Part shown: piece after piece, positions 9,321 through 19,942 of the stretch
How the letters are laid out: each line of letters begins with the position of its first letter
Position numbering within the stretch: the stretch's first letter is position 1
NCBI RefSeq assembly: GCF_011045095.1
Contig: NZ_JAALDL010000023.1
Location: forward strand, 1-60,219
Length of the DNA stretch: 60,219 bases
Source of the DNA: Grimontia sedimenti
Lineage (GTDB): Bacteria > Pseudomonadota > Gammaproteobacteria > Enterobacterales > Vibrionaceae
Reading direction: 5' to 3'
The notes under the pieces: generated by a model
Seen by the model: the letters and a program-made list of their open reading frames with translations, nothing else
Database searches by the model: none
Told to the model about the DNA's origin: nothing
Translations under genes and position numbers: made by a program

Positions 9321-10298
9321 TCAGTGCTCAGTGTTGAACAGAGACTCGATGTTCAGTCCCTGATGCGTCAGCATGTCACGTAAACGACGCAAGCCTTCAA
9401 CTTGGATTTGGCGAACACGTTCGCGTGTGAGACCAATTTCACGACCCACATCTTCCAACGTTGACGCTTCGTGACCCAGCAAGCCGAAACGACGTGCCAG
9501 CACTTCACGCTGCTTAGGGTTCAATTCCTGAAGCCAGTGAACGATAGACTTTTTCATGTCATCGTCTTGCGTGGTGTTCTCTGGACCGCCTTCTTTCTCG
9601 TCAGGGATGATGTCCAGCAATGCTTTCTCTGAATCACCACCAATCGGGTTATCTACCGAACTGATACGCTCATTCAGGCGAAGCATGCGGTTGACATCTT
9701 CAACTGGTTTGTCGAGTTGCAGGGCAATGTCCTCTGCTGTTGGCTCATGATCCAGCTTTTGTGCCAGCTCACGGGCGGTACGCAGATAAACGTTAAGCTC
9801 TTTAACCACATGGATAGGCAGACGGATAGTACGCGTCTGGTTCATGATGGCACGCTCGATGGTTTGACGAATCCACCACGTTGCATAGGTAGAGAAGCGG
9901 AAACCACGCTCAGGATCGAATTTCTCAACCGCACGGATCAGACCGAGGTTGCCTTCTTCAACCAGATCAAGAAGTGCAAGACCACGGTTAGAGTAACGAC
10001 GGGAGATTTTGACCACCAGACGGAGGTTACTTTCGATCATACGTTTGCGGGCAGCTTCATCGCCGCGAAGGGCACGACGTGCATAGAGTACTTCTTCTTC
10101 CGCTGTCAGCAGAGGAGAGTAACCTATTTCGCTTAGATAGAGTTGCGTTGCATCGAGAGCTTTCGAGGATGCCGCAAACGATACGGACTCTTCTACCTCT
10201 TCAGCTACTTCGTCTTCAGACTCGATTTCTAGTTGTTCCATGTCAACATCTTCAACAACCAAGTCGTCAACTTTCTTTGCAGTATTATTCTGACTCAT
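9321..10298 (-). CDS. rpoS: RNA polymerase sigma factor RpoS
   Basis: Stationary-phase and general stress sigma factor. The 325-aa product has sigma-70 region 1.2 ([21 protein letters not shown]), region 2 with the core-binding and -10 recognition helices ([34 protein letters not shown]), region 3 ([13 protein letters not shown]) and region 4 ([20 protein letters not shown]). The start at 10298 has GGGAGG six bases upstream; the frame is open 14 codons further but that part has no support. It follows nlpD by 55 nt. In E. coli the main rpoS promoter lies inside nlpD; the same is likely here. Confidence 0.98.
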   Translation of the reverse strand: MSQNNTAKKVDDLVVEDVDMEQLEIESEDEVAEEVEESVSFAASSKALDATQLYLSEIGYSPLLTAEEEVLYARRALRGDEAARKRMIESNLRLVVKISRRYSNRGLALLDLVEEGNLGLIRAVEKFDPERGFRFSTYATWWIRQTIERAIMNQTRTIRLPIHVVKELNVYLRTARELAQKLDHEPTAEDIALQLDKPVEDVNRMLRLNERISSVDNPIGGDSEKALLDIIPDEKEGGPENTTQDDDMKKSIVHWLQELNPKQREVLARRFGLLGHEASTLEDVGREIGLTRERVRQIQVEGLRRLRDMLTHQGLNIESLFNTEH

Positions 10299-10353
10299 AG
10301 CGCCTCCCAATTTTGGCGTAGCAGCTAGACAGTACAGCAAGATCTGTCTCGGA

Positions 10354-11316
10354 TTACCGTTTCGGCAAATACCTTAACGGGTTCACCGATTTTCCTTTAT
10401 AGCGAATCTCGAAGTGCAACCGGACACTGTTTGTACCAGAGCTGCCCATAGAAGCTATTTTCTGCCCCTTTTTGACGCTCTGACGTTCCGAAACAAAGAT
10501 GCGGTCATTATGCGCATAGGCACTTAAGTAATCATCATTGTGTTTAATAATGATTAAGTTTCCGTAACCCCGTAGCGCATTACCTGCATAAACCACTTTT
10601 CCATCTGCTGAAGCGTTAATGCTTTGACCACGGTTACCAGCGATGTCGATCCCTTTATTTCCGAGCTCTGAGCTAGAGAATCCTGAGATGACTCGTCCCT
10701 TAGAGGGCCATTGCCAACTAATTTTTTCGGGGGCACCAGATGGTTTGTTAACGGTTTTATCAGTAGACGGTTTGTTTTTTGTTACAGGTTGACTGTACTC
10801 CTTCACTTTTTGCTGTTCAACATTTTTCTTATTTTGAGATGACGATCCCGACTTTTTTTGCGAAGCGATTTTTTGATTATCTTGCTTCGATTTAGCAGAA
10901 GATCCTGAAACAGCAGGAGGTGTTGTTGCCACAACGGCAGGTGCCGTTGCTGCACCAGCGGTCGCTGCAACCACCACAGCGGCACCCGCGTTAGCGTCCT
11001 TCTTACCATAGGCTGGAGGAACATATTTCTCCCGCCATAAGTTCAGCTTCTGACCGGGGAAAATGGTATAGGGCGCGCTAAGGTTGTTGGCAGAGATAAT
11101 GTCGTTAACGTCACGATCCGTGACGTAAGCGATATAGTACAGTGTGTCGCCTTTTTGAACCTCATAGTAGCTGCCGCGGTAGCTGCCACGTTCAATCTGC
11201 CCATAATCGGGGCCAACACTAGAGACAGGTGCAGGGCTTGTCACAGAGCATGCAGACAATAATCCCAACACAGAGAGAAATACTAAAATTTTCAACTGAA
11301 TTGAAACCACTGCCAC
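10354..11316 (-). CDS. nlpD: murein hydrolase activator NlpD
   Basis: Outer-membrane lipoprotein that activates the septal amidase AmiC. Seen: a lipoprotein signal peptide ending LGLLSAC near residue 23, a LysM domain ([20 protein letters not shown] ... FPGQKLNLW), a low-complexity Ala/Ser/Lys linker at about 110-185, and a C-terminal LytM domain in which the zinc-binding His is replaced ([12 protein letters not shown]) while HFEIR is kept. The degenerate active site is typical for NlpD. The reading frame begins with non-ATG codons; GTG 11316 lies 7 nt after TAGG, and TTG 11319 is the alternative. Confidence 0.95.
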   Translation of the reverse strand: MAVVSIQLKILVFLSVLGLLSACSVTSPAPVSSVGPDYGQIERGSYRGSYYEVQKGDTLYYIAYVTDRDVNDIISANNLSAPYTIFPGQKLNLWREKYVPPAYGKKDANAGAAVVVAATAGAATAPAVVATTPPAVSGSSAKSKQDNQKIASQKKSGSSSQNKKNVEQQKVKEYSQPVTKNKPSTDKTVNKPSGAPEKISWQWPSKGRVISGFSSSELGNKGIDIAGNRGQSINASADGKVVYAGNALRGYGNLIIIKHNDDYLSAYAHNDRIFVSERQSVKKGQKIASMGSSGTNSVRLHFEIRYKGKSVNPLRYLPKR

Positions 11317-11326
11317 CAAAAGTTAC

Positions 11327-11956
11327 CTACGCCAAATCACCAGCTACAAGTGGTACAAATCGAACCGCTTCAATGGCTTTTGTTTCAAATTCGTCACCAC
11401 TGCGTGTAACACGATACAAGGTTTGATCGTTCTCACCGACAGGTACAATCAGGGATCCACCGTCTGCCAGTTGCTCAATCAGCGCCTGAGGCATGCTTGC
11501 TGCAGCTGCTGTTACAATAATGGCGTCAAAAGGACCTTTGCTTGCCCAACCTTGCCAGCCATCCCCATGTTTTGTCGAGATATTATACAGCTCAAACTGC
11601 TTAAAACGGCGCTTCGCGACCATTTGCAACTGCTTAATTCGCTCCACGGAATAAACATGCTCAACCAGTTGCGCTAGCACACATGTCTGAAAACCCGATC
11701 CTGTACCAACTTCTAGAACACGACTGTCGTGTCGCAGACCGAGAAGCTCCGTCATTTTCGCAACGATATAGGGCTGCGAGATAGTCTGCCCAAAGCCTAT
11801 CGGCAGTGCATTGTTGTCGTAGGCTTGGTGCGCCATGGCTTCAGAAACAAACAGATGTCGCGGCAAGCGTCCTATTGCTTCCAGCACACGTTGATCTGAT
11901 ATTCCCTGTTGGCGAAGTAGTTGAATAAGTGAATGCGAGTAATTCACTAATGTCAC
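11327..11956 (-). CDS. pcm: protein-L-isoaspartate O-methyltransferase
   Basis: Repairs isoaspartyl residues in aged proteins by S-adenosylmethionine-dependent methylation. The 209-aa product has [22 protein letters not shown], the SAM-binding motif [16 protein letters not shown], and the C-terminal [12 protein letters not shown] typical of the family. It sits between surE and nlpD, as in E. coli. The frame opens at GTG 11956, 6 nt after the surE stop codon; GTG 11947 has better spacing from AGGGTG and may be the real start. Confidence 0.96.
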   Translation of the reverse strand: MTLVNYSHSLIQLLRQQGISDQRVLEAIGRLPRHLFVSEAMAHQAYDNNALPIGFGQTISQPYIVAKMTELLGLRHDSRVLEVGTGSGFQTCVLAQLVEHVYSVERIKQLQMVAKRRFKQFELYNISTKHGDGWQGWASKGPFDAIIVTAAAASMPQALIEQLADGGSLIVPVGENDQTLYRVTRSGDEFETKAIEAVRFVPLVAGDLA

Positions 11957-11962
11957 CCTTTG

Positions 11963-12709
11963 TTATTCCGTTGCGTTTGTAACCCAAAGATTCAGAGTGT
12001 CGATCGTATCATGCGCTGTCAGATCGACCTGAAGTGGTGTCAAAGAGACACAATTATTTTCAATGGCATAGAAATCAGTGCCTGGGCCAGCATCTTGCTT
12101 TGCACCCGGAGGGCCAATCCAATAAATCGCCTGTCCACGGGGATCCTTATCTTTGATCATGTCTTCCGCACGGTGACGCGCACCGAGTCTTGTGACTTGC
12201 CACCCCTGAATTTCATCCAAAGGAACGTCAGGGACATTGATGTTTAACAGGCGATTGCGCGGTAGTGGCATCTCTTTATCATTGAGCACCACTTTTTTTA
12301 CCACCTGCGCCGCTGTATGGAAATGCGTGTTGCCGCAAAGAGAGACGGCTATCGCAGGCACTCCCATGAAAAAGCCTTCTGTCGCAGCGGCGACCGTGCC
12401 TGAATACAGTACATCATCACCGAGATTGGCTCCGTGATTGATCCCTGTAATGACAAAATCCACTTTATCTGTGACGATCGCGTTCAACGCGACATGCACA
12501 CTGTCAGTCGGTGTGCCCTGAACAGCGTAACGGCGCTCACCCACTTCCCGCAGGCGAAGCGGGTTTTCCAGTGTCAGGGAGTTAGAAGCGCCGGAGCGGT
12601 TTCTATCCGGGGCGACAACGGTCACTGTCGCTATCTCAGACAGCACTTCTGCCAGTACATTGATGCCGTCAGCAAACACGCCATCATCATTACTGATCAA
12701 AATGTGCAT
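11963..12709 (-). CDS. surE: 5'/3'-nucleotidase SurE
   Basis: Metal-dependent phosphatase acting on nucleoside 5'- and 3'-monophosphates and short polyphosphate; a stationary-phase survival protein. The 248-aa product starts [10 protein letters not shown] with the metal-binding Asp pair, then [21 protein letters not shown] and [18 protein letters not shown], the standard SurE motifs. It overlaps truD by 20 nt, and its Shine-Dalgarno sequence (AGGAG) lies within truD, which suggests translational coupling. Confidence 0.97.
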   Translation of the reverse strand: MHILISNDDGVFADGINVLAEVLSEIATVTVVAPDRNRSGASNSLTLENPLRLREVGERRYAVQGTPTDSVHVALNAIVTDKVDFVITGINHGANLGDDVLYSGTVAAATEGFFMGVPAIAVSLCGNTHFHTAAQVVKKVVLNDKEMPLPRNRLLNINVPDVPLDEIQGWQVTRLGARHRAEDMIKDKDPRGQAIYWIGPPGAKQDAGPGTDFYAIENNCVSLTPLQVDLTAHDTIDTLNLWVTNATE

Positions 12710-13748
12710 CTGATTCTCCCTCTGATTTGTCTTCCATGATTTCTCGCATCACCGCTGTCGCAAAGCATCCGGCAGGCAGAGAGAACTCAATCGTTAAAGT
12801 GTCACCTTCATGTTGCCAGCTCATTTCCTGAGGATAGAGCAGCAACGGGCGACGCTCGTGACGCATGCGGTTACCGCGAATCACTGCCAGAAGATGTGGC
12901 TCAGTATCCACGATTTCCTGTTCAAACAGCTGTGCTTCACCTTGAGTAGGCAGTGCATTGTCACCGGTCATTGGGCCGGAGATTTGCCATTCGTGGTTTT
13001 GCAACTGTGCTTCCGCAGAGGCGACGTCTTCCACCAGTTGGACCTGCTCTTTGTCGTCAATCAGCAGATCACCCAGCATTGGTGTATGGCAAAGCTGCTT
13101 TTCAATTCGAACAGACAACACTTGGTTGAACAGGAATGATCGAGCCGCAGACAGGTAGAAGCTCCGTTTACTCTTATCACGTACTCGGAATTTATCCTGG
13201 CCCCAGTCGCGCGCTGATGTCACGTTATTACCGTTACGACCAAATCGCTGGCTGCCAAAGTAGTTTGGTACACCTTGGTCGCGAATGTCGGCAAGGCGTG
13301 CTTCAATTGCGTCATCACCGTCAAATTCTGTGATCACTAACTTGAAGCGGTTACCAATCAGATCACCCGGGCGCAGTTTTTTGTCGTGACGGGCAGTGTC
13401 CAAAATGGCATCAACACCTTCATGTGTCGCGACAAACTCGCTTAAATCCGGATCTGGCTGCCCTGGCAAGTGCACACTGAACCATTGTTCCGTCACTGCG
13501 TGGCGATCTTTCAGACCAGCCCAGCTCACATCACGGGATTTAACACCACACGCTTTAGCCAGCTCATTAGCAACGTATTTAGTGTTCTCGCCAATCTTTC
13601 GGATACGTACCAGAAAATGCTCACCGTGTCCGGCAGGCGTGAAATCCAGTGCTTCGCTAACGAAAAAATCTTCTGCTTTGGCCTTTAGACGGCCAGTTGC
13701 TGCTGGCTGACCATGCAGGTAAGCCAGTGCGTTCATTACATCAGTCAT
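12690..13748 (-). CDS. truD: tRNA pseudouridine(13) synthase TruD
   Basis: Converts U13 of tRNA-Glu to pseudouridine. The 352-aa product has the catalytic-Asp motif [15 protein letters not shown] near residue 80, [23 protein letters not shown] near residue 155, and the TRUD insertion domain. It overlaps ispF by 8 nt and surE by 20 nt in the same operon, the gene order known from E. coli. Confidence 0.97.
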   Translation of the reverse strand: MTDVMNALAYLHGQPAATGRLKAKAEDFFVSEALDFTPAGHGEHFLVRIRKIGENTKYVANELAKACGVKSRDVSWAGLKDRHAVTEQWFSVHLPGQPDPDLSEFVATHEGVDAILDTARHDKKLRPGDLIGNRFKLVITEFDGDDAIEARLADIRDQGVPNYFGSQRFGRNGNNVTSARDWGQDKFRVRDKSKRSFYLSAARSFLFNQVLSVRIEKQLCHTPMLGDLLIDDKEQVQLVEDVASAEAQLQNHEWQISGPMTGDNALPTQGEAQLFEQEIVDTEPHLLAVIRGNRMRHERRPLLLYPQEMSWQHEGDTLTIEFSLPAGCFATAVMREIMEDKSEGESDAHFDQ

Positions 13749-14226
13749 TGGAATCCTTACGGATGATCACCACAGCCTCACAGGCGATGCCTTCTTTGCG
13801 GCCGGTGAACCCCAGTCGTTCGGTGGTTGTCGCTTTCACATTCACGTTGCTGACATCCGTTTCCAGATCCTGGGCAATCGCCGCACACATAGCATCAATA
13901 TGCGGTGCCATTTTCGGCGCTTGCGCCATGATGGTGACATCCAGGTTACCAATCACATAGCCTTTTGCTTTCACTTTGGCGTAAACATCGCGTAGGAGAA
14001 AACGGCTGTCAGCCCCTTCCCACTCAGCGTCGGTATCAGGGAAATGACGGCCAATATCGCCAGCCGCAATTGCGCCAAGCAGAGCATCACACACTGCGTG
14101 CAGCGCCACATCACCATCGGAGTGCGCGACCAGTCCTTGCTCATAAGGTACTTTCACACCGCCAATGATCACTGGGCCTTCACCACCAAATTTGTGTACG
14201 TCAAAACCGTGTCCAATACGAATCAT
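13741..14226 (-). CDS. ispF: 2-C-methyl-D-erythritol 2,4-cyclodiphosphate synthase
   Basis: Fifth step of the MEP isoprenoid pathway, cyclising CDP-methylerythritol phosphate with loss of CMP. The 161-aa product has the zinc-binding GHGFDVHKF at residues 5-13, [18 protein letters not shown] near 35-52, IGRHFPDTD, and the C-terminal [21 protein letters not shown] region. It follows ispD by 16 nt, so two consecutive-pathway enzymes are encoded together. Confidence 0.98.
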   Translation of the reverse strand: MIRIGHGFDVHKFGGEGPVIIGGVKVPYEQGLVAHSDGDVALHAVCDALLGAIAAGDIGRHFPDTDAEWEGADSRFLLRDVYAKVKAKGYVIGNLDVTIMAQAPKMAPHIDAMCAAIAQDLETDVSNVNVKATTTERLGFTGRKEGIACEAVVIIRKDSND

Positions 14227-14242
14227 GTTTCTTCCTCGTGTC

Positions 14243-14977
14243 TCACTGGCCGCTATTGCGTTGGGCCAGGAAAAAGGCGGCGAGCGCGAGATCTTCGGGC
14301 TGCGTCACCTTGATATTGTCTGCATGTCCAGAAACCAGCTTGGGGGCGCCACCCGCAAGCTCAATCGCGGAGGCTTCATCAGTCACTGCCAGCGATTTAT
14401 CCAATGCTGTTTCTAATGCATGAAGTAACTGCTCACGCTTAAACATTTGTGGCGTTAAGGCGTGCCAAAGCTGCTCGCGGCACACTGTGGTTTCAATCTT
14501 GTTGTCGCCCGTGCCGCGCTTCATGGTATCTCGCACCGGACAGGCTAGAATAGCGCCATGGGTGTGACTAATAGCCTCTGCAATCAGTGCATCGATGTCC
14601 TGATGTCTGACACAGGGCCGGGCAGCATCATGCACCATCACCCATTCCGCATCAGTTGTGCGAAGGCCAGCCAAGACGGAGTCTGCGCGCTCTTTGCCAC
14701 CAGTTGTCACCACAACACGCTTATCACTGCCAAGGGATGTTGAGTGGAAATATTCATCCTCTTCACCAATCGCAATCACGACTTTATTGATGCTTGGGTG
14801 TTCCAGCAGGTAATGCACCGTGTGTTCAAGCAGCGTTTTATCTTCGATGGTGAGGTATTGTTTCGGCAGGTCCGCGCGCATACGCTTACCTACTCCTGCC
14901 GCAGGGACAATCGCGACCACTTCAGGCGCGACAGATTGCGGCGAGCTTACGGTTTCTTCACTGGCCGGGGTATTCAT
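14243..14977 (-). CDS. ispD: 2-C-methyl-D-erythritol 4-phosphate cytidylyltransferase
   Basis: Third step of the MEP pathway, transferring CMP from CTP to methylerythritol phosphate. The 244-aa product shows the nucleotide-binding [21 protein letters not shown] after an N-terminal extension of about 20 residues rich in Ser/Glu/Pro, then [11 protein letters not shown] and the ATPQ-type motif (here [16 protein letters not shown]). The N-terminal extension is longer than in E. coli, but no other start codon is obviously better. Sits between ftsB and ispF. Confidence 0.97.
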   Translation of the reverse strand: MNTPASEETVSSPQSVAPEVVAIVPAAGVGKRMRADLPKQYLTIEDKTLLEHTVHYLLEHPSINKVVIAIGEEDEYFHSTSLGSDKRVVVTTGGKERADSVLAGLRTTDAEWVMVHDAARPCVRHQDIDALIAEAISHTHGAILACPVRDTMKRGTGDNKIETTVCREQLWHALTPQMFKREQLLHALETALDKSLAVTDEASAIELAGGAPKLVSGHADNIKVTQPEDLALAAFFLAQRNSGQ

Positions 14978-15003
14978 GTTTCTCTACTTTAAAGGCGAGA
15001 GGG

Positions 15004-15276
15004 CTAATCGCTGACAACCCGGAAGAAGGTTTCTCCCGGCTTGATCATGCCCAGTTCATTGCGGGCACGTTCTTCAATCGCTTCTTGCCCACGTTTGAGA
15101 TCTGCAATTTCTGCGTACATTTGTTGGTTACGTTGATGGAGCTTGTCATTCGCCTGTGCCACAGACTCGGCCACGGCTGTCACTGCAAGGTAATCGTCTA
15201 CCCCGTTCTTACCCCACCAAAGGTGATACTGGAGCCATCCAAACAATACGAACAGCAAGACTGTCAGCATTCGCAT
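15004..15276 (-). CDS. ftsB: cell division protein FtsB
   Basis: Small bitopic membrane protein of the divisome, in complex with FtsL and FtsQ. The 90-aa product has one N-terminal transmembrane segment ([19 protein letters not shown]) followed by a coiled coil ([20 protein letters not shown]) and the conserved [20 protein letters not shown] end. The frame is open to 15366, but GGAGG eight bases before ATG 15276 and the family length fix the start there. It heads the ftsB-ispD-ispF operon. Confidence 0.96.
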   Translation of the reverse strand: MRMLTVLLFVLFGWLQYHLWWGKNGVDDYLAVTAVAESVAQANDKLHQRNQQMYAEIADLKRGQEAIEERARNELGMIKPGETFFRVVSD

Positions 15277-15476
15277 TGAATTTTCCTCCACACACTCAAC
15301 AAAACCCGTCTGGCATTCATCGCCAAACGCAGAACATGACCCACAAAGTCTAGGCTCAGTGGGCACTTACATAAAGAATAGCCGTAATAATCCCACATTC
15401 GCCCCTGTCACACCAGTAATGGCAGCGACAGAACAGTGAATTGTGGTCTTTTCGTAAATAAGTGACAGGAGAATGG

Positions 15477-15968
15477 TCAGGCGTTGAGGTGATAAACCGG
15501 ATTGGGAAGCGCCCCCAGCAAGGCAGAGAGGTCTCTCACTGCAAACGCAAAGGTATATTCCGGTGGACCCGGTGTGTACATCAAAGACTCAAAATCAAAC
15601 AACACGCTATCGACTATCAGTGGTATGTGATCTGGCATACCAAACGGGCAAACCGCCCCGGGTACACAGCCAAGACTTTCTAGCATCTCTTCGTCTGAGG
15701 CAATGGAAGGGCGTTGCCCCACCAGCGCTTTGATTTTCTTGCTATCCAATCTCGCATCACGATGCGTCAGTAAAAGCGCATGACCACCCTTCTTGAATTT
15801 AAGAAACAGGCTTTTAGTGGGTGTTGCAGTCCAACCCAGGCGTGTGCCGACGATTTCATCAGTGGCAAAATCAAGAATAGGTTCATGCTGCCACTCTTGA
15901 TAACTCACGCCGCATTGCGTCATCAAACTGATATTCTTTTGCAGAATTTCATTCAACGTCTGCGCCAT
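15477..15968 (-). CDS. YbaK/ProX-family aminoacyl-tRNA deacylase
   Basis: Proteins of this family hydrolyse mischarged aminoacyl-tRNAs in trans. The 163-aa product shows the family core: LFLKFKKGGHALLLTHRDARLD with the conserved Lys, then LESLGCVPGAVCPFGMP and LIVDSVLFDFES. The substrate cannot be told from sequence by eye. The ATG directly follows the argO stop codon, so it is translated from the argO transcript. It is a distant relative of a second family member at 50805-51296. Confidence 0.85.
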   Translation of the reverse strand: MAQTLNEILQKNISLMTQCGVSYQEWQHEPILDFATDEIVGTRLGWTATPTKSLFLKFKKGGHALLLTHRDARLDSKKIKALVGQRPSIASDEEMLESLGCVPGAVCPFGMPDHIPLIVDSVLFDFESLMYTPGPPEYTFAFAVRDLSALLGALPNPVYHLNA

Positions 15969-16604
15969 TTATCCCTCCAGGCCCATCATCCATTTTTGCA
16001 TCAAAAGAAATGCTACATAAATCATCATGCCAGCAACCAGAATATCAATGGTTTTCCGCACATTAGGCTTGGAAAGCACTGGCGACATTTTCGCAGCGCC
16101 CAATGCAATACCATAAAACCAGACCATAGATGCAAGCATAGTGCCGACTGCAAAGGCGGTTCGCTGTGCAGGTTCAAACTGACCGCCAATTGAGCCTAGT
16201 ACCACAACGGTGTCTAAATACACGTGAGGGTTCAGCAAAGTCACTGCCGAAGCGCCAATCAATACCGCCATGAGTCCTTTACCGGTTTTTTCTCCCTCCG
16301 ACTCGGCACTTTCCTCTTCGCCAATCCAAGCACGTTTAAGCGATTGGTAAGCGTAGGTCAGCAGAAAGGCAATACCTCCCAGTGTCACGACACTCAGCAA
16401 GGTTTCATTACTGGAAAGTATTGCACCACCGCCAAAAACGCCGAGAGCAATCAAAGCAAAGTCGCAGAGAAAGCAGAGTGTCGCCGTCGCAACATGATGA
16501 TGACGGCGGATCCCTTGATTGAGGACAAACGCATTCTGCGCACCGATCGGAATGATCATACTGAGCCCTAAACCAAACCCTTGTAATAAAACACTGCTAT
16601 TCAT
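15969..16604 (-). CDS. argO: arginine exporter ArgO (LysE family)
   Basis: Inner-membrane exporter of arginine and probably lysine or canavanine. The 211-aa product has six hydrophobic segments, the LysE signature IIPIGAQNAFVLNQGIRR near residues 18-35, and LLNPHVYLDTVVVLGSIGG in the middle, both close to E. coli ArgO. ATG 16604 lies 8 nt after GGAG; a GTG one codon upstream is less well spaced. It is divergent from argP across 106 bp, and in E. coli ArgP activates argO, so the same control is expected. Confidence 0.95.
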   Translation of the reverse strand: MNSSVLLQGFGLGLSMIIPIGAQNAFVLNQGIRRHHHVATATLCFLCDFALIALGVFGGGAILSSNETLLSVVTLGGIAFLLTYAYQSLKRAWIGEEESAESEGEKTGKGLMAVLIGASAVTLLNPHVYLDTVVVLGSIGGQFEPAQRTAFAVGTMLASMVWFYGIALGAAKMSPVLSKPNVRKTIDILVAGMMIYVAFLLMQKWMMGLEG

Positions 16605-16710
16605 CACTTTGTCTCCACATTCATATTGCTGAGGTACAAATTAGAGGGGTGACAAACGTAAGTAAAACTAATAATTTTAATCACAGATAAGCAAAACTAA
16701 TGAGACGTAA

Positions 16711-17628
16711 ATGAAGGGATTAGATTACCGCTGGCTGGATGCACTGGATACCGTCATCGCCAACGGCGGCTTTGATAAAGCCGCAGAAGCGCTTTTCATC
16801 ACCCAATCTGCCGTTTCCCAGCGAATCAAACAGCTGGAAACCTTGGTCGCACAGCCCGTATTGATTCGCGAAACGCCGCCGCAACCCACCGCCATTGGAA
16901 AAAAGCTGCTCGGCCTTCACCGACGTGTTCAACTGCTTGAAAAGGAAACGCTGCCAGAGCTAACATCCGAAGGGCTGGCAGGTCCTATTACTGTACCTAT
17001 CGCCACCAATGCAGACAGCCTTGCTACTTGGTTGCTGCCAGCCCTTTCCCCGTTAATGAAAGCGCAGACACTCGAAATCAACCTGATTGTTGATGATGAA
17101 AGCCGCACGCTGAACCGGCTGCGATCAGGCGAAGCCGTTGTTGCCATTAGCAATGAAGCTACGCCACTGAAAGGCTGTGTGGCGGAATCCTTGGGAGTGA
17201 TGGAGTACCTTTGCGTATGCACTCCAGCCTTCAAAGCCACCTACTTTCCAGATGGTTTGAATGCAGAAGCGGTGAGCCGCGCACCCGCAGTGGTGTTTGA
17301 CCGTTTCGATGATATGCACACTCAGTTTGTGTCTGAACGCTTTCAATTGCCCACTCCCGGCTGGCGTAGCCATATGGTTCGCTCGTCTGAGGCTTTCGTC
17401 AAAATGGCCAAACTAGGTGTGGCTTACTGCTTGATACCCCGTCTACAAATTGAGTCAGAGCTGGCATCCGGTGAGCTTATCGATCTTTGTCCAGGCGATG
17501 GTGTCATCCGCCACCTATACTGGCACCATTTCGCGACGGAAAGTGGCGTATTGGCGGAGATGTCATCAGCCTGTTTAAATTATGCGCGAAAGACTGTCGG
17601 CGAAGGAAAAATATCCCGCACAGTGTGA
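16711..17628 (+). CDS. argP: LysR-family regulator ArgP
   Basis: Activates argO in response to arginine and lysine; also known as IciA. The 305-aa product has an N-terminal helix-turn-helix (FDKAAEALFITQSAVSQRIKQLE at about 20-43) and the LysR effector domain. It keeps ArgP-type sequences such as MKGLDYRWLDALDTVIANGGF and QPVLIRETPPQPTAIGKKLL. Located divergently from its likely target argO, and followed by the yggE-like gene, the same set of neighbours as in E. coli. Confidence 0.96.
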   Translation: MKGLDYRWLDALDTVIANGGFDKAAEALFITQSAVSQRIKQLETLVAQPVLIRETPPQPTAIGKKLLGLHRRVQLLEKETLPELTSEGLAGPITVPIATNADSLATWLLPALSPLMKAQTLEINLIVDDESRTLNRLRSGEAVVAISNEATPLKGCVAESLGVMEYLCVCTPAFKATYFPDGLNAEAVSRAPAVVFDRFDDMHTQFVSERFQLPTPGWRSHMVRSSEAFVKMAKLGVAYCLIPRLQIESELASGELIDLCPGDGVIRHLYWHHFATESGVLAEMSSACLNYARKTVGEGKISRTV

Positions 17629-17691
17629 ATTATTTCCGCCTTGCCGGAGTCATAGCCATATAACTTCAAAAAACAACATGGAACCCAGACC

Positions 17692-18390
17692 ATGAAAAAA
17701 CACCTTATTGCTTCGTTAGTTGGTGCAGCCATTGCGCTGTCTTCCCCGTTAGTTTCTGCTGCCTCACCGGATTTTCCGCACCTGGAAACCATGGGAGTTG
17801 GTGAAATTGTTGCCCAGCCGGACACCGCCACCGTAGACGTTGCTGTCTCACTTACCCGCACGTCTGCCCAAGCCGCCAAAAAGGCGTCTGATGACGCTGT
17901 AGCTACGCTTTTGGAACGATTGGAGAAAATGGGGATTGCACGTAAAGACATCGAAAGCGCCAATCTTAACCTTCAGCCTCAGTACAGTTACCCAAAAAAC
18001 AGCGAGCCCAAATTGAACGGCTACCGCGCCACACGAAACGTAACGGTGACCGTGAGCGATCTGTCCCGACTTAACCGCGTCTTGGATGGCGCATTGGCTG
18101 ATGGACTGAACCGGGTAAATGGCATCAGTTTCTCCTCCAGTAAGGAAGTAGAACTGAAAGAACAAGCACGAATGGCAGCGATTGCCGATGCAAAAGCTAA
18201 AGCGGAATCTTTAGCAAAAGGCTTCGGCGAGAGTCTTGCTGGCGTTTGGGAAATCCGCTACATGACATCAACACCGGTTCGCCCAACCATGATGCGTATG
18301 GCAGAAGCCTCGAATGTCGCTGCAAGCTATAACGATGCTGAAATCACTATCCGTGATCAGGTGGAAGTGGTTTACGCACTGGGCGAATAA
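17692..18390 (+). CDS. periplasmic SIMPL-domain protein, YggE-like
   Basis: A SIMPL (DUF541) protein; E. coli YggE has been linked to protection from oxidative stress, but the biochemical role is not settled. The 232-aa product begins with a Sec signal peptide (positively charged MKKH, hydrophobic core, cleavage likely after VSAA near residue 23) followed by VGEIVAQPDTATVDVAV and the C-terminal conserved RDQVEVVYALGE. It has a terminator directly after it and lies next to argP, as in E. coli. Confidence 0.92.
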   Translation: MKKHLIASLVGAAIALSSPLVSAASPDFPHLETMGVGEIVAQPDTATVDVAVSLTRTSAQAAKKASDDAVATLLERLEKMGIARKDIESANLNLQPQYSYPKNSEPKLNGYRATRNVTVTVSDLSRLNRVLDGALADGLNRVNGISFSSSKEVELKEQARMAAIADAKAKAESLAKGFGESLAGVWEIRYMTSTPVRPTMMRMAEASNVAASYNDAEITIRDQVEVVYALGE

Positions 18391-18420
18391 ACCGCAGATT
18401 TATTCAACGTGTTGAAAAGA

Positions 18421-18446
18421 AAAATGGCCGCTAATGCGGCCATTTT
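18421..18446. terminator. bidirectional terminator between yggE-like gene and serA
   Basis: Perfect 11-bp stem AAAATGGCCGC / GCGGCCATTTT with a TAAT loop, between two convergent genes; T-rich on both outgoing sides. Confidence 0.85.
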
Positions 18447-18488
18447 CCTTTCTGGGATAGACATTTGTTAGGGGGAACAAATCGTCAA

Positions 18489-19718
18489 TCAATGGAGTAT
18501 ACGAGCGCGAAGGGTACCTTCGATCGCTTTAAGTTTCTCCAATGCTTTTTCAGAGTGCTCGGTTTCGACGTCGATCACAACGTAGCCGTACTCGGAATTG
18601 GTTTGTAGGTACTGGCCCGCAATGTTGATGCTCTCTTCTGCGAAGATGGTATTGATTTTGGTCAGGATACCTGGCTTGTTCTGGTGAATGTGCAGCAGAC
18701 GTGACGTACCAGTATGCTCAGGCAGCGACACTTCTGGGAAGTTTACTGAAGACAGAGTTGAACCGTTGTCTGAGTACTTCACCATCTTACCGGCTACTTC
18801 GATACCGATATTTTCCTGTGCTTCCTGAGTTGAACCACCGATGTGTGGTGTCAGGATGACGTTATCAAACGCTTGCAGCGGAGAAGTAAATGGGTCGCTG
18901 TTGGTTTTCGGCTCTGTTGGGAATACGTCTACTGCCGCACCGCCAATGTGACCGCTTTCCAGTGCGCCACACAGCGCATCGATATCAACCACTGTACCGC
19001 GCGCGGCGTTGATGAAGATCGCGCCCGGCTTCATGCGTGCAAACTCTTCGCTACCCATCATGTCTTGGGTTGAGTCGGTTTCCGGCACGTGAAGGGTGAT
19101 CACGTCACTTTTGTTCAGAAGCTCTGACATTGACGCCACTTGCGTCGCATTACCCAGTGAAAGCTTGTTTTCAATGTCGTAGAAGAAAACACGCATACCC
19201 AGGTTTTCCGCCAGAATACCCAGTTGGGTACCGATGTGACCGTAACCAATGATACCGAGGTTTTTGCCACGCGCTTCGAACGAACGGTCCGCTGACTTCA
19301 TCCACTCTCCGCGGTGAGCCATAGCGTTCTTCGCTGGAATGCCACGAAGCAGAAGAAGAATCTCGCCAAGAACCAGTTCAGCAACACTACGGGTGTTTGA
19401 GAAAGGTGCGTTAAATACGGGGATACCGCGCTTCGCTGCCGCAGTCAGGTCAACCTGGTTGGTGCCAATACAGAAACAACCCACTGCAACCAGTTTTTGC
19501 GCTTTCGCAAACACTTTCTCAGTCAGTTGGGTACGGGAACGAATGCCCACGAAATGCGCATCAGCAATTGCCGCTTCAAGCTCTTCACCGGCTAGAGAGC
19601 CTTTGTGATATTCAATATTGCTGTAACCTGCACCCTGAAGAACTTCCAGTGCAGTTGGGTGAACACCTTCAAGGAGAAGGATCTTTATTTTGTCTTTTTC
19701 AAGCGACACTTTAGCCAT
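18489..19718 (-). CDS. serA: D-3-phosphoglycerate dehydrogenase
   Basis: First committed step of serine synthesis, oxidising 3-phosphoglycerate with NAD. The 409-aa product starts MAKVSLEKDKIKILLLEGVH; it has the NAD-binding GIIGYGHIGTQLGILAE near residue 157, the catalytic region LTPHIGGSTQEAQENIG near 290, and a C-terminal ACT domain (HIHQNKPGILTKINTIFAE) for feedback inhibition by serine. Length matches the E. coli short type (410 aa). An ATG four codons upstream is in frame, but 19718 fits homology. A PurR-like site lies further upstream at 19927-19942. Confidence 0.98.
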   Translation of the reverse strand: MAKVSLEKDKIKILLLEGVHPTALEVLQGAGYSNIEYHKGSLAGEELEAAIADAHFVGIRSRTQLTEKVFAKAQKLVAVGCFCIGTNQVDLTAAAKRGIPVFNAPFSNTRSVAELVLGEILLLLRGIPAKNAMAHRGEWMKSADRSFEARGKNLGIIGYGHIGTQLGILAENLGMRVFFYDIENKLSLGNATQVASMSELLNKSDVITLHVPETDSTQDMMGSEEFARMKPGAIFINAARGTVVDIDALCGALESGHIGGAAVDVFPTEPKTNSDPFTSPLQAFDNVILTPHIGGSTQEAQENIGIEVAGKMVKYSDNGSTLSSVNFPEVSLPEHTGTSRLLHIHQNKPGILTKINTIFAEESINIAGQYLQTNSEYGYVVIDVETEHSEKALEKLKAIEGTLRARILH

Positions 19719-19878
19719 TGCAGTTCTCATCCTTAAAAAAAACCTGTCGTTAAATTCGGTTTCCGTCTTCCAGACGTCAAAGGCCGCTTTTTGATAGGAT
19801 TATGTCGGCCTTGTACAATTAGTGACTAAGGTAACAAAAATTTATTTGCATGGGTAAGAATATTACGTAATAAGTGCG

Positions 19879-19905
19879 AAAAAAAACGGCGCCATGAAGG
19901 CACCG
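19879..19905 (-). terminator. terminator after rpiA
   Basis: On the minus strand CGGTGCC, a 5-nt loop and GGCGCCG (7 bp with one G-T pair), followed by eight T. It lies about 85 nt past the rpiA stop codon and upstream of serA, so serA needs its own promoter in 19719-19878. Confidence 0.8.
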
Positions 19906-19926
19906 CTAACTTATTGAGTTACTTAT

Positions 19927-19942
19927 ACGCAAACGTTTGGCT
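19927..19942. promoter_or_regulatory. PurR-like operator downstream of rpiA, upstream of serA
   Basis: ACGCAAACGTTTGGCT matches the PurR consensus ACGCAAACGTTTGCGT at 14 of 16 positions. PurR in relatives controls purine and one-carbon/glycine genes, so a link to serA is conceivable, but the site lies before the rpiA terminator, about 210 bp from the serA start, which is an odd position. Confidence 0.4.
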